A stretch of 60,257 nt of DNA from Candidatus Woodwardiibium gallinarum (GTDB lineage Bacteria; Bacillota; Clostridia; Oscillospirales; CAG-382): contig CAJFRY010000008.1 in NCBI GenBank assembly GCA_904419545.1, forward strand, positions 1-60,257. The letters are read 5' to 3'. The notes beneath the pieces were generated by a model that was not told the origin of the DNA, did no database searches, and worked only from the letters and a program-made list of their open reading frames with translations. Shown here one piece after another: positions 43,315 through 51,175 of this stretch. The translations under genes were made by a program, and so were the position numbers. Numbering within the stretch: position 1 is the stretch's first letter; every line of letters begins with the position of its first letter.

Positions 43315-43886
43315 AGCTGTATACGGACCGGCTTGTCCTGCGCCGTTTCGAGGAATATGATCTGGCTGCTTTTTTTGAGTTGGCGCGTGATCGGGAGACG
43401 AACCGCTTTTTACCCTTTTTTCCGCCGGAAACCGAAGCTGTCGCGGCCGCGCTGCTGCATGAGCGCTTTTTGACGGAAACGGGTGCGCCGGCAGATTGCT
43501 GCTATGCCGTTTGCCTGCGGGCGGATGAACGTCCGATCGGGTACGTAACGCTTATGGGCGACGCGCATGACCTTGGTTATGCACTGCGCAGCGATTACTG
43601 GGGCAGGGGCATTGCGGCGGAGGCCGCCGCGGCGGTTCTGCGCGAAGCGGAGGCGGCAGGAGTCCCTTTTGTCACCGCTACGCACGATGTTGAAAACCCG
43701 CGCAGCGGCCGTGTGATGCAAAAGCTGGGAATGGTATATCAGTATTCCTATACCGAGCGCTGGATGCCGAAGGATGTCGACGTCGTATTCCGTCTGTATC
43801 AGAAAAATTATAACGGCAGCGGCTTTGTGTTCGACCGTTATCGCCGGCTCAGTCCCCATAGCTTTACGGAGGTCTTTACATATTAA
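43311..43886 (+). CDS. GNAT N-acetyltransferase
   Basis: A 191-residue RimJ/RimL-type acetyltransferase: N-terminal TDRLVLRRFEEYDL, the acetyl-CoA loop LRSDYWGRGIAAEA and the ENPRSGRVMQKLGM segment. Substrate unknown. Start and upstream stop overlap as ATGA. Confidence 0.85.
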   Translation: MKLYTDRLVLRRFEEYDLAAFFELARDRETNRFLPFFPPETEAVAAALLHERFLTETGAPADCCYAVCLRADERPIGYVTLMGDAHDLGYALRSDYWGRGIAAEAAAAVLREAEAAGVPFVTATHDVENPRSGRVMQKLGMVYQYSYTERWMPKDVDVVFRLYQKNYNGSGFVFDRYRRLSPHSFTEVFTY

Positions 43887-43904
43887 TAAAAAGGAGAATT
43901 TGTT

Positions 43905-44642
43905 ATGTTCAAACTCGGTGTTCAGATTTATTCGGTCAGAAACGAATATGCTGCCGACCCGCTGTCCTGCTTCAAACAGATGAAGGCGTTCGGGTACGAC
44001 GGCGCGGAGCTGTTCGGCTCGATTAAAACGCATCCCGCCGAGCAGCTCAAGGCGTGGTTGGCCGAGGCCGGGCTCGAGATCTGCGGCTATCACACGCAGG
44101 TCGCGGAGATCCGCGAGGATATCGACGCTGTAATCGCTTACAATCGTACGCTCGGCAACCGCTTCGTGATTGTGCCCGCGCCTGCCGGCCCGATGTCGAC
44201 GGCAGCGGAGTGGCATGCTTTCTCCCGCGAGCTGAACGGGTACAAAAACACGTTCGCTGCCGCGGGCTTCCGATTTGGATTCCATTCGCACCGCAACGAG
44301 GTCCTTCCCGTAGACGACGGCAGCCTGCCTTGGGATATCGTCGCCGCCGATACGGACGACGACTTCATCCTTCAAATCGATATGGGCAATACCCTCAGCG
44401 GCGGCGTGCGGCCGGAGGAACTGTACAAGAAATACGCCTCGCGCGGCATCACCGTACACTATAAGCCCTATTCCCTCGAGACCGGCTTCGACGCCGTCAT
44501 CGGCACCGATGACATCGATTGGAACGGGATTATCGCCGTTACCAAATCCGTGCCTGCCTGTGAGTGGGCCATCGTCGAGCATGAAAAGGGCGTTCTTTCT
44601 GACGTTGCCAAGTGCGCCGAAGCGCTTCGCAAGATGATCTGA
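43905..44642 (+). CDS. Sugar phosphate isomerase/epimerase-like TIM barrel
   Basis: A 245-residue xylose-isomerase-like TIM barrel. It begins KLGVQIYSVRNEY and has GYHTQV, FGFHSHRNEV and ILQIDMGN with likely metal ligands (Glu/His/Asp); C-terminal AIVEHEKG. Substrate unknown. GGAG precedes the ATG and a strong terminator follows, so it ends the run that begins with the galactokinase-like gene. Confidence 0.85.
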   Translation: MFKLGVQIYSVRNEYAADPLSCFKQMKAFGYDGAELFGSIKTHPAEQLKAWLAEAGLEICGYHTQVAEIREDIDAVIAYNRTLGNRFVIVPAPAGPMSTAAEWHAFSRELNGYKNTFAAAGFRFGFHSHRNEVLPVDDGSLPWDIVAADTDDDFILQIDMGNTLSGGVRPEELYKKYASRGITVHYKPYSLETGFDAVIGTDDIDWNGIIAVTKSVPACEWAIVEHEKGVLSDVAKCAEALRKMI

Positions 44643-44648
44643 AACGGC

Positions 44649-44690
44649 AAACCGTTCGGCGGGCAGAGCTGCCCGCCGGGCGGTTTTTTT
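44649..44690 (+). terminator. Terminator after the epimerase-like gene
   Basis: AACCG...CGGTT with inner CGGCGGGCA/TGCCCGCCG around a 4-base loop, followed by seven T (44684-44690). Confidence 0.92.
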
Positions 44691-44721
44691 CAGGTTCGGC
44701 GCTTCTTTTTTTGTGAAGCTA

Positions 44722-44750
44722 TGGACAAATACGGAAAAATGTGATAAAAT
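44722..44750 (+). promoter_or_regulatory. Promoter of the LURP-one gene
   Basis: TGGACA (44722-44727), 17 bases, TAAAAT (44745-44750). The leader to the ATG at 44918 is about 160 bases and shows no gene. Confidence 0.65.
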
Positions 44751-44917
44751 CAATAATACAGTTCATATTGTAAAGACAATGTGCTCGAAAATCAGCCTTA
44801 TACGCATCGAAATGCAGGATCCTCCGAACACTGCGGATACCTTCGGAGCGCTTTTGGAAAAGCGGTTATGTCCGATGCATACGGCGCGTGTTACGCCTGA
44901 CTGAAAAGAGGTTGCCT

Positions 44918-45391
44918 ATGAAGCTGTTGTTCAAGCAAAGATTTTTTTCGTGGTTTGACAGCTACGACATTTTTAACGAGGCGGGGGATACGGTATATGT
45001 TGTCAAGGGTCAGCTTTCATGGGGACATTGCCTGAAAATATTTGACGCTTTCGGAAACGAGGTCGGCTCGGTCAGGGAGCGTGTGCTGACATTCCTTCCC
45101 AAATTCGAAATGTACATGGGGGAGCAATATATCGGCTGTATCCGCAAGGCGTTGACTTTTTTCAGGCCCAGATATGATGTCGACTGCAACGGATGGTACG
45201 TAGAGGGAAACTTCCTCGAGTGGGATTACAATATCCGAGATGCTGCGGGACAGGAGGTCGCCGTGGTGGCGAAGGAGGTTTTCCATTGGACGGACACCTA
45301 TTCGATCTATGTATATAATCCGCAGGACGCGCTTTACGCTTTGATGCTCGTGCTTGCCATCGACGCTGAAAAATGCTCGAGGGGGAAATGA
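44918..45391 (+). CDS. LURP-one-related (DUF567/YxjI-like) protein
   Basis: A 157-residue tubby-like beta-barrel protein: LLFKQRFFSWFDSYDIFNEA, repeated short beta strands and NGWYVEGNFLEWDYNI. Function of the bacterial family is unknown; some members bind membranes or phosphoinositide-like ligands. The ATG at 44918 has AGAGG 6 bases upstream. Confidence 0.78.
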   Translation: MKLLFKQRFFSWFDSYDIFNEAGDTVYVVKGQLSWGHCLKIFDAFGNEVGSVRERVLTFLPKFEMYMGEQYIGCIRKALTFFRPRYDVDCNGWYVEGNFLEWDYNIRDAAGQEVAVVAKEVFHWTDTYSIYVYNPQDALYALMLVLAIDAEKCSRGK

Positions 45392-45458
45392 AGGGAAGGC
45401 GGATTCAAGCTTGTATGGCGGAGATATCCGTGCCCGAATTATAATGGGAGGCTGTCAA

Positions 45459-47006
45459 ATGTGTAAGAGAACCTTTACGGCGCTGCTCCTCTGCGCTGCG
45501 CTGTTGCTGACGGTACTGCTTGCCGCCTGTAAGGCGGAGGAAGAGGACAGCGGTTCTTCTGCCGTGAGTGCCGGCCCGGCGGTAAGCGGCGAAGGCTTGG
45601 ACGAATACCACGACGCGGCCGGAAAATATTGGCCGTCCTATTCCGACGAGCAGCGGGACGAAATCATCGGCGGCCGCACCGAGGTGCGTGTGCTGGTGTA
45701 CAATAACGTCAAGCAGTCTACGTATTATTCCGAGGAGATCGAGCCGGAACTCTATCCCAATACCGACGCCAAGCTCAATGAAGCCGTGACCGAGCGCAAC
45801 AACTATGTTGCACAGCAGCTTGGCGTGGAGGTCAAGGCAGTGCCGGTGGACGACGTACTGGCCACAATGCGGCAGGAGATGCTTGTGCCGTCGGATACGT
45901 TTGACATCGCGATGCCCTTCCTCAATGCATGTGCCGTATTGGCGCAGGAAAACGCGTTCTACGACCTGCGCGAATTCGAGCAGGAGGGGATCCTTGATTT
46001 GAGTGCTCCGTGGTACGACCAGAACGCCAACGCTTCGATTTCGATTGAGAACCGTTCTTATTTCACGGTCAGCGACATGTCGATCATGCAGAAAATCGTG
46101 TCCTTCTCGGTCACGTATAATCCCGAGCTGCTGGCGACGAAATTTCCGGACCTCGATTTGTTCCAAACCGTTGTCGACGGAGAATGGACGCTGGACAGGA
46201 TGCTCGAGCTGGGCCGTTCGTTTGCGGGCGACGCAGACGGAAACGGCACGATGGATTATACCGACGAGTGGGGGCTGGTTTCCTCACAGGGAGACGCCAT
46301 CCAGTTTTATCTCGCGTCGGGCGAAACGCTCTGCGCCAAGGATGAGAACGATGACCCCATCATCAGTATCGGCGGCGCCCGTTCGCTGAGCGTGTCGCAG
46401 AAGATTCTGGAAACGCTTCAGCAGAAGGATTGGGTAATCCTGTATCAGGATATCCTCGCGCAGGGCGTCCCCGCCTCGGAGGGCTCGAACACCGCGCTGC
46501 GCATCTTTGGCGACGGACGGGCGCTGTTCCGCATCTCCGCCTTTTCGGCCATTAAGAAGCTGCGTGCCTATGACGTTGAGTACGCCGTCGTACCGATGCC
46601 GCTGGCCGACAGTACACAGACCGAGTATTATACGCCCTGCAGCGCAGTCTATGCGTATGGCATCGGCATCCCGAGCTCGCTCTCCGAAGAAGACGCACGC
46701 TTCGCTGCTTACATGATGGATGTGCTTTCCGCCGGCGGCAAGGAATACATAGCCACGGCGTATTATGACCAGATTCTTAAAAACAAGGATGCGCTTTCCG
46801 ACACGAGCAGGGAGGTCGACATTCTTGACCTGATTTTCGAGAATGTCGTGTATGACGTCGGGTATATCTACGGCTTCTCGGGCCTGAGCACGATGCATAC
46901 GACGCTGATGGCCAATGACTCCACCGATATTTCCTCGCACCTTGAGTCGATCCGCGGTCAGGTGAACCAGAAGATAGAGGAAGTTATCGCACAGTTCAGA
47001 AAATAA
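45459..47006 (+). CDS. Orphan extracellular solute-binding lipoprotein
   Basis: A 515-residue lipoprotein with lipobox LLAAC (Cys24), an acidic Ser-rich spacer and a family 1 solute-binding fold (sugar ABC transporter type): DTFDIAMPFLNA, VDGEWTLDRMLELGR, DYTDEWGLVSS and EYAVVPMPLADS. No permease or ATPase genes adjoin it, so it either works with a distant transporter or acts as a sensor. GGGAGG lies 7 bases before the ATG. Confidence 0.85.
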   Translation: MCKRTFTALLLCAALLLTVLLAACKAEEEDSGSSAVSAGPAVSGEGLDEYHDAAGKYWPSYSDEQRDEIIGGRTEVRVLVYNNVKQSTYYSEEIEPELYPNTDAKLNEAVTERNNYVAQQLGVEVKAVPVDDVLATMRQEMLVPSDTFDIAMPFLNACAVLAQENAFYDLREFEQEGILDLSAPWYDQNANASISIENRSYFTVSDMSIMQKIVSFSVTYNPELLATKFPDLDLFQTVVDGEWTLDRMLELGRSFAGDADGNGTMDYTDEWGLVSSQGDAIQFYLASGETLCAKDENDDPIISIGGARSLSVSQKILETLQQKDWVILYQDILAQGVPASEGSNTALRIFGDGRALFRISAFSAIKKLRAYDVEYAVVPMPLADSTQTEYYTPCSAVYAYGIGIPSSLSEEDARFAAYMMDVLSAGGKEYIATAYYDQILKNKDALSDTSREVDILDLIFENVVYDVGYIYGFSGLSTMHTTLMANDSTDISSHLESIRGQVNQKIEEVIAQFRK

Positions 47007-47018
47007 CTCGCGCGCAGC

Positions 47019-47055
47019 AAATACCGCCGTGAGGTTTCCATCTTCGGCGGTATTT
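47019..47055 (+). repeat. Inverted repeat in the gap after the lipoprotein
   Basis: AAATACCGCC (47019-47028) and GGCGGTATTT (47046-47055) are perfect 10-bp complements. No T-run follows, and the next ribosome-binding site begins 8 bases later, so it may partly attenuate rather than fully terminate. Confidence 0.55.
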
Positions 47056-47077
47056 GCCGCGGTAAAGGAGAGACACC

Positions 47078-48073
47078 GTGAAAACCCTGTTGAAAAACCA
47101 CCGCCGGCTCTGTGACGCGCTGTGCGGAGAAAAGTATTCGTTTGACGGCTGCATGGCGTACCTGATGGAATGCTTGGGCGAACCTGAAGCGTACGATTAC
47201 CTGTTTTTTGCAGGGGTGACCGGCGACATTTTTACCCAGCTTTACAGCAAGGATCCGCACCGCTTTGCCGAATGTCTGTCCGATGCCTGTCCCGGCGACG
47301 CAATCGAACGTGCATTTGATGCGTGCGGCTATGCTTATGAACGTTTTTCCGGCCTCGGTGCGGCGGACGCCGGTGCGTTTACCGCCCGCATCCGCGAGCT
47401 GCTCGGACGTGGTCTGCCCGTCCTCTGCAAAGCGTCCGGCCCCGACGGATATGACGTTTACGGTGCTGTCTGCGGCATTGAGAAGGATACATTATATGCT
47501 CTTCTCGGTGAGGACGAGACGCCGAGGGCGCTTGAGACGCCGGTTTCCGAGCTGATTTTCGTCGGCGAACGCAAGGCGCGTCCCGCGCCGGCAGAGGTGT
47601 ATCGCCGGGCTGTGCTGTCCGTTCCGGCGTTTTGCCGGAGAGCATCTACGTCTGATTTTTCATTTGGCCGACAGGCGTTCGAGGATTGGGCGGACGCGTT
47701 GGAATCCGGCAGACTTTCGGCCATTCCCGACGACGACCCCGTCTGGTATACCCACGGCGGCCGGCTGTGCGGCTGGCGGATGCACGGCAGCGCAATGCAG
47801 ATGCTCGGCTGCAACGGGATGGCGGAGGGCTTTTTTGCGCGGGCAGAAAAATACAACCCCGATATGCAGTGGCTTGAGCGGCTGAAGCCGCTTGTGTACA
47901 AACTGAGCGTGGAGGGCTTCGCGGGCCTTGTTTCCAAAGCGTCCGGCTTTGCGGTCAAGCCTGCTTTGCTCAAAGACCCGGAGCGGATGCGGCCGGTCGC
48001 CGTGCAGCTCCGCAAGCTCGCCGCCGTGCTCGACGAGCTGCTTGCCGTCTATGAAGCGCAGGGCTTGTCCTGA
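47078..48073 (+). CDS. BtrH-like hypothetical protein
   Basis: A 331-residue cytosolic protein. Its N-terminal half (YSFDGCMAYLMECLGEPEAY; FFAGVTGDIF; GLPVLCKASGPDGYDVYGAV) resembles the BtrH-type papain-like domain seen in butirosin biosynthesis and many uncharacterised Firmicute proteins; the C-terminal half is helical. No reaction can be assigned. GTG start with GGAG 7 bases upstream. Confidence 0.6.
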   Translation: MKTLLKNHRRLCDALCGEKYSFDGCMAYLMECLGEPEAYDYLFFAGVTGDIFTQLYSKDPHRFAECLSDACPGDAIERAFDACGYAYERFSGLGAADAGAFTARIRELLGRGLPVLCKASGPDGYDVYGAVCGIEKDTLYALLGEDETPRALETPVSELIFVGERKARPAPAEVYRRAVLSVPAFCRRASTSDFSFGRQAFEDWADALESGRLSAIPDDDPVWYTHGGRLCGWRMHGSAMQMLGCNGMAEGFFARAEKYNPDMQWLERLKPLVYKLSVEGFAGLVSKASGFAVKPALLKDPERMRPVAVQLRKLAAVLDELLAVYEAQGLS

Positions 48074-48089
48074 TCACGGAGGTCCGGCA

Positions 48090-48380
48090 GTGGCCGTGCT
48101 CGCGGTCGTTGCGTCCATTCCCTTTGGTCGGGTCGCTACCTACGGACAGGTCGCGGCGCTGGCGGGGCTTGGCGGCGGCGCGCGCTTTGTCGGTTACACG
48201 CTCGGTCGTTCCGAGCAGTACGGCAGCTACCCCTGCCACCGTGTGGTCAACCGTTTCGGCCGTCCCGCACCCGGGTGGCCTGAGCAGCGGGCGTTGCTGG
48301 AAGCGGAAGGGGTTTGCTTCAAACCCAATGGCTGCGTCGATCTCGCACGCTTCCTGTGGGACGGGACAAAAGATGAATAA
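48090..48380 (+). CDS. Short Ogt/MGMT-type methyltransferase domain protein
   Basis: A 96-residue protein equal to the C-terminal DNA-binding/active domain of O6-alkylguanine-DNA alkyltransferase: IPFGRVATYGQVAALAG and the active-site YPCHRVVNRFGR with Cys49. It lacks the N-terminal domain of Ogt. Unlike alkyltransferase-like (ATL) proteins, which have Trp in place of the Cys, it keeps Cys and could be active. The GTG at 48090 has GGAGG 7 bases upstream and is the best start; the frame upstream overlaps the previous gene. Confidence 0.8.
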   Translation: MAVLAVVASIPFGRVATYGQVAALAGLGGGARFVGYTLGRSEQYGSYPCHRVVNRFGRPAPGWPEQRALLEAEGVCFKPNGCVDLARFLWDGTKDE

Positions 48381-48395
48381 AAAATGCGGAAGCAC

Positions 48396-48424
48396 AGCAG
48401 AGGGGGGAGCGCTCTGCTTTTTTA
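48396..48424 (+). terminator. Terminator after the Ogt-like gene
   Basis: AGCAGAG/CTCTGCT stem with a 9-base loop followed by six T and an AT-rich tail. Confidence 0.8.
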
Positions 48425-48526
48425 TTTTCAAGCGATTCTTTTTCAAAAAAGGGGATCGGGAATTGAACCAAGGACAGGTTCGGGCGACTATATCGTGCAG
48501 AAAAACCGATGGAGGCGATGAAAGCA

Positions 48527-50146
48527 ATGACGGACAGGCTGCTGGTCTATTACGATGACCTCCGAAGGCTGGCCGAATCCAAGTGCGCCTCGCGCGAGGA
48601 GGCCGAAGATCTGGTGTCCGAGACTTTTCTTGCCGCCTATGCCTATATACGCCGCGGCGGCGTCATCGAGTACCCGAAAACCTATCTTGCCAATACGCTG
48701 ATGCATAAGCGGAACAGTCTCCTGCGGAAAGCGTACCGCCGTCCGCCGGTCGTGTCGCTGGATACGCTGGAGGCTGTACCGGAGGATATTGTCGACGAAA
48801 GCTCTGACGAAGATGCGGCGGAGCTGCGCAGAAGGATTCTTTATTTGTCCGAGACGACCAGAGAAGTTCTTATCCGTCATTATTTCAACGGGTATTCGAT
48901 TGCGGACATCGCCAAACAGATCGGTATCCCTGCGGGTACCGTCAAAAGCCGCCTTTCGGCGGGGCGGGAAAAGATCAAGGAAGGATGGATGAAACCGATG
49001 CCTGAAAAGAAAACCTGTATCCCCGGTTTTCTGAACGTATCCTACAGCGGCTCTGACGGAGCGAACCATGAGCCGACCAGTCTTGTGGAAGGTGACCGGA
49101 TTGCGCAGAATCTTCTGATCACCGCTTATGACCGTCCGCTTTCTGTCGCCGAACTGGCTGCGGCCGTTTCGATCCCCACCGTTTATGTCGAGCCGATCGT
49201 CCGCAGGCTGGTCGACGGCGAGCTGATGGCCGCGGCCGGCGGAAAGGTCTACACCGATTTCGTCATCTTCAAACCGGAGGACTTCCTCAGCCGCTTCGAC
49301 GCGCAGCTTGCGTTTGTGCACGAACGGTTCAACCGCTTCTGGTCCGTCCTTGCGGACGTTTTGGCGGAAATCGGCGCGTCGGACTTCGGCGGGACGCTGT
49401 CCGTCCGTCCGAAGCGCAAGCTGGAGCGGTATGCGCTTCTGCGCGCCTTGCAGGGCTTTCAGCTCGGCTTTTTCGAACTGCCTTCTGCGCCCGCCCGCCG
49501 GGACGGCGGAAGCTGGATCGCGATGGGCCGAGCGTTCCCCGGCGGCTATGACGACAGTGCCTACTGCAGCGCGAACGAATATGCCGTGCAGGGGGGCCAC
49601 AGGACCAGCGGCGGATGCGTCGGTGAAGTGCGTTTGCAGCTCTGCGAGTTCGACACGACGCTGTGGGACAATCCGGCGAGATGGGCTGGAAGCTGCGGGT
49701 TCGACGTGTATTTCCGGGAAATGCCGGCGTTTTTGTGGTGTGTTTATCGTGGCGTCCCCGTCGAGAAAGCGCGTATCAGCAGCACGATGCTGGAAAGCAT
49801 CGACCGGCTCATCGACCGCACCGGCCTGCTCGCGCGGGAGGACGGCGTGCTCCGCGTGGACATCCCGGTCCTGTCCCGGGCGGATTACACGGCGTTGGAG
49901 CGCATCATTGTCCGCGGCCGCGACCGGCTGAAGGCCGGGCTGGGGACGGAATATCGGGCGTTCCTGAAGGGACAGCAGATCGGGCTCCCCGGACATCTGC
50001 GAAGCGTGCCGCCCTACTGCCGGTTCCTGCCCGCAACGGAGTACCTTGTGATGGCCGTCCTCCGTGAAGCATACGAAAAAAGGCTTCACCTTGCGGATGT
50101 GGATTACTGCTGTCCGCCTGTCGTGTTGGTTTGCGACGAGATATAA
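48527..50146 (+). CDS. Sigma-70 family factor with long C-terminal regulatory domain
   Basis: A 539-residue protein. Residues 1-155 form an ECF-type sigma factor: region 2 (SREEAEDLVSETFLAAYAYI) and region 4 helix-turn-helix (YSIADIAKQIGIPAGTVKSR). The remaining 380 residues contain a second winged-helix-like segment (LSVAELAAAVSIPTVYVEPI, near 205-225) and a domain of unknown fold, with scattered Cys and Trp. This is the architecture of ECF factors whose C-terminal extension replaces an anti-sigma factor. The ATG at 48527 lies 11 bases after GGAGG; ATGs at 48509 and 48518 are alternatives. Confidence 0.8.
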   Translation: MTDRLLVYYDDLRRLAESKCASREEAEDLVSETFLAAYAYIRRGGVIEYPKTYLANTLMHKRNSLLRKAYRRPPVVSLDTLEAVPEDIVDESSDEDAAELRRRILYLSETTREVLIRHYFNGYSIADIAKQIGIPAGTVKSRLSAGREKIKEGWMKPMPEKKTCIPGFLNVSYSGSDGANHEPTSLVEGDRIAQNLLITAYDRPLSVAELAAAVSIPTVYVEPIVRRLVDGELMAAAGGKVYTDFVIFKPEDFLSRFDAQLAFVHERFNRFWSVLADVLAEIGASDFGGTLSVRPKRKLERYALLRALQGFQLGFFELPSAPARRDGGSWIAMGRAFPGGYDDSAYCSANEYAVQGGHRTSGGCVGEVRLQLCEFDTTLWDNPARWAGSCGFDVYFREMPAFLWCVYRGVPVEKARISSTMLESIDRLIDRTGLLAREDGVLRVDIPVLSRADYTALERIIVRGRDRLKAGLGTEYRAFLKGQQIGLPGHLRSVPPYCRFLPATEYLVMAVLREAYEKRLHLADVDYCCPPVVLVCDEI

Positions 50147-50248
50147 CGGTCCGTACAGCAAGCCTGAAAAACGTTTTGAAAAGGGATCTTTGGGTTGCCC
50201 CTGCGCGGCAAGTGGGGGAAGCCGCAAATTCCTTTTTCGGCAAACTGC

Positions 50249-50282
50249 TGCGGGGCAGTGCCTTTATCGGTACTGCCCCGCA
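50249..50282 (+). other. Hairpin in the gap after the sigma factor
   Basis: A perfect 11-bp GC-rich stem (TGCGGGGCAGT arm) with a 12-base loop; no T-run. The gap 50147-50547 otherwise holds no supported gene; a second small hairpin (CCCC/GGGG) lies near 50310-50322. It separates two convergent genes. Confidence 0.5.
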
Positions 50283-50547
50283 TTGCATATCAAGATATTA
50301 CGCAGCCCCCAAGAGGGGATGTCCCTATGCGATTCCCAAAAGACGGGATTTCCATTATGGCGCTTATGGAACCGGACGGCTTCGGCACGGACAATCTCCA
50401 TTGTCAAATTTCCGTCGGCCGCATAACCGCGGCTTTGAAGCTGTGAGAATAGGGGGAGCGGAAAGCCTTTCTCCGATGATCTGCGTCTTGGAATTCCGTC
50501 CGTCAGGCTTGCCGGCGTCGTTTGTGCATATTCGGAATATGCAGCGG

Positions 50548-51111
50548 TTATTGCGCGTTCAAGTCCATAAACTTTACAGGCGGCTGTTTTGCCCGATGTG
50601 TTCCGATCCTTTTTTCCATCCAGATCATATTGTACCAGCGGCCGAATTTGTAACCGCATTTGTGAAAATTGCCGACCGATGAAAAACCCAGATGGGAATG
50701 AAATTCCGCGCTGTTCTTTGTCAGATAAGCATCTTCGACTTCCGGATATCCGATGCAGGCATACAGGTTCAGGATTCCCATTTCCCGCAATTTCCCTTCC
50801 AATGCTTCATAAAGCTTTCTTCCCAAGCCGCATTTCAGTACGGTATGGTCAAGATATATCGACGTCTCGCATGACCAATCATAGGCTGCCCGCCCGATAA
50901 AAGCACTTGCATATGCATAGCCTTGGATCTTCCCGTCCTTCTCAAGCACAAGATAAGGATAGCGTTTCATTATATGGTGCATACGGCTTTGGAATTCAGA
51001 GAGTGCCGGTGTCTCATATTCAAATGTAATCGCCGTATTCTCAACGTAGTATTCATAAATTTCCAAAATGCGTTCCGCATCCTGAAATTTTGCGTCTCTG
51101 ATTCTTTCCAT
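50548..51111 (-). CDS. Phosphinothricin/methionine-sulfoximine-type N-acetyltransferase
   Basis: A 187-residue GNAT of the PAT/MddA type: IRDAKFQDAERILEIYEYYV, ITFEYETPALSEFQ, GYAYASAFIGRAAYDWSCET, HTVLKCGLGRKLYEALE and LGFSSVGNFHKCGYKFGRWY. Relatives acetylate methionine sulfoximine/sulfone or phosphinothricin, or serve in general detoxification. Base composition is visibly less GC-rich than its neighbours, hinting at later acquisition. ATG at 51111. Confidence 0.85.
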   Translation of the reverse strand: MERIRDAKFQDAERILEIYEYYVENTAITFEYETPALSEFQSRMHHIMKRYPYLVLEKDGKIQGYAYASAFIGRAAYDWSCETSIYLDHTVLKCGLGRKLYEALEGKLREMGILNLYACIGYPEVEDAYLTKNSAEFHSHLGFSSVGNFHKCGYKFGRWYNMIWMEKRIGTHRAKQPPVKFMDLNAQ

Positions 51112-51175
51112 TATGTTTTCCTTTAACCATTCCGTTGTTTTTCCGTGGGTTTTTGCAATGCTGCGTTTGGTTCAA

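Noticed and set aside
44713-44904. 63-codon frame upstream of the LURP-one gene
   Set aside because: It overlaps the predicted promoter and leader and resembles no protein.
50195-50446. 83-codon plus-strand frame after the sigma factor
   Set aside because: It spans a strong hairpin, has no motif and no convincing start.
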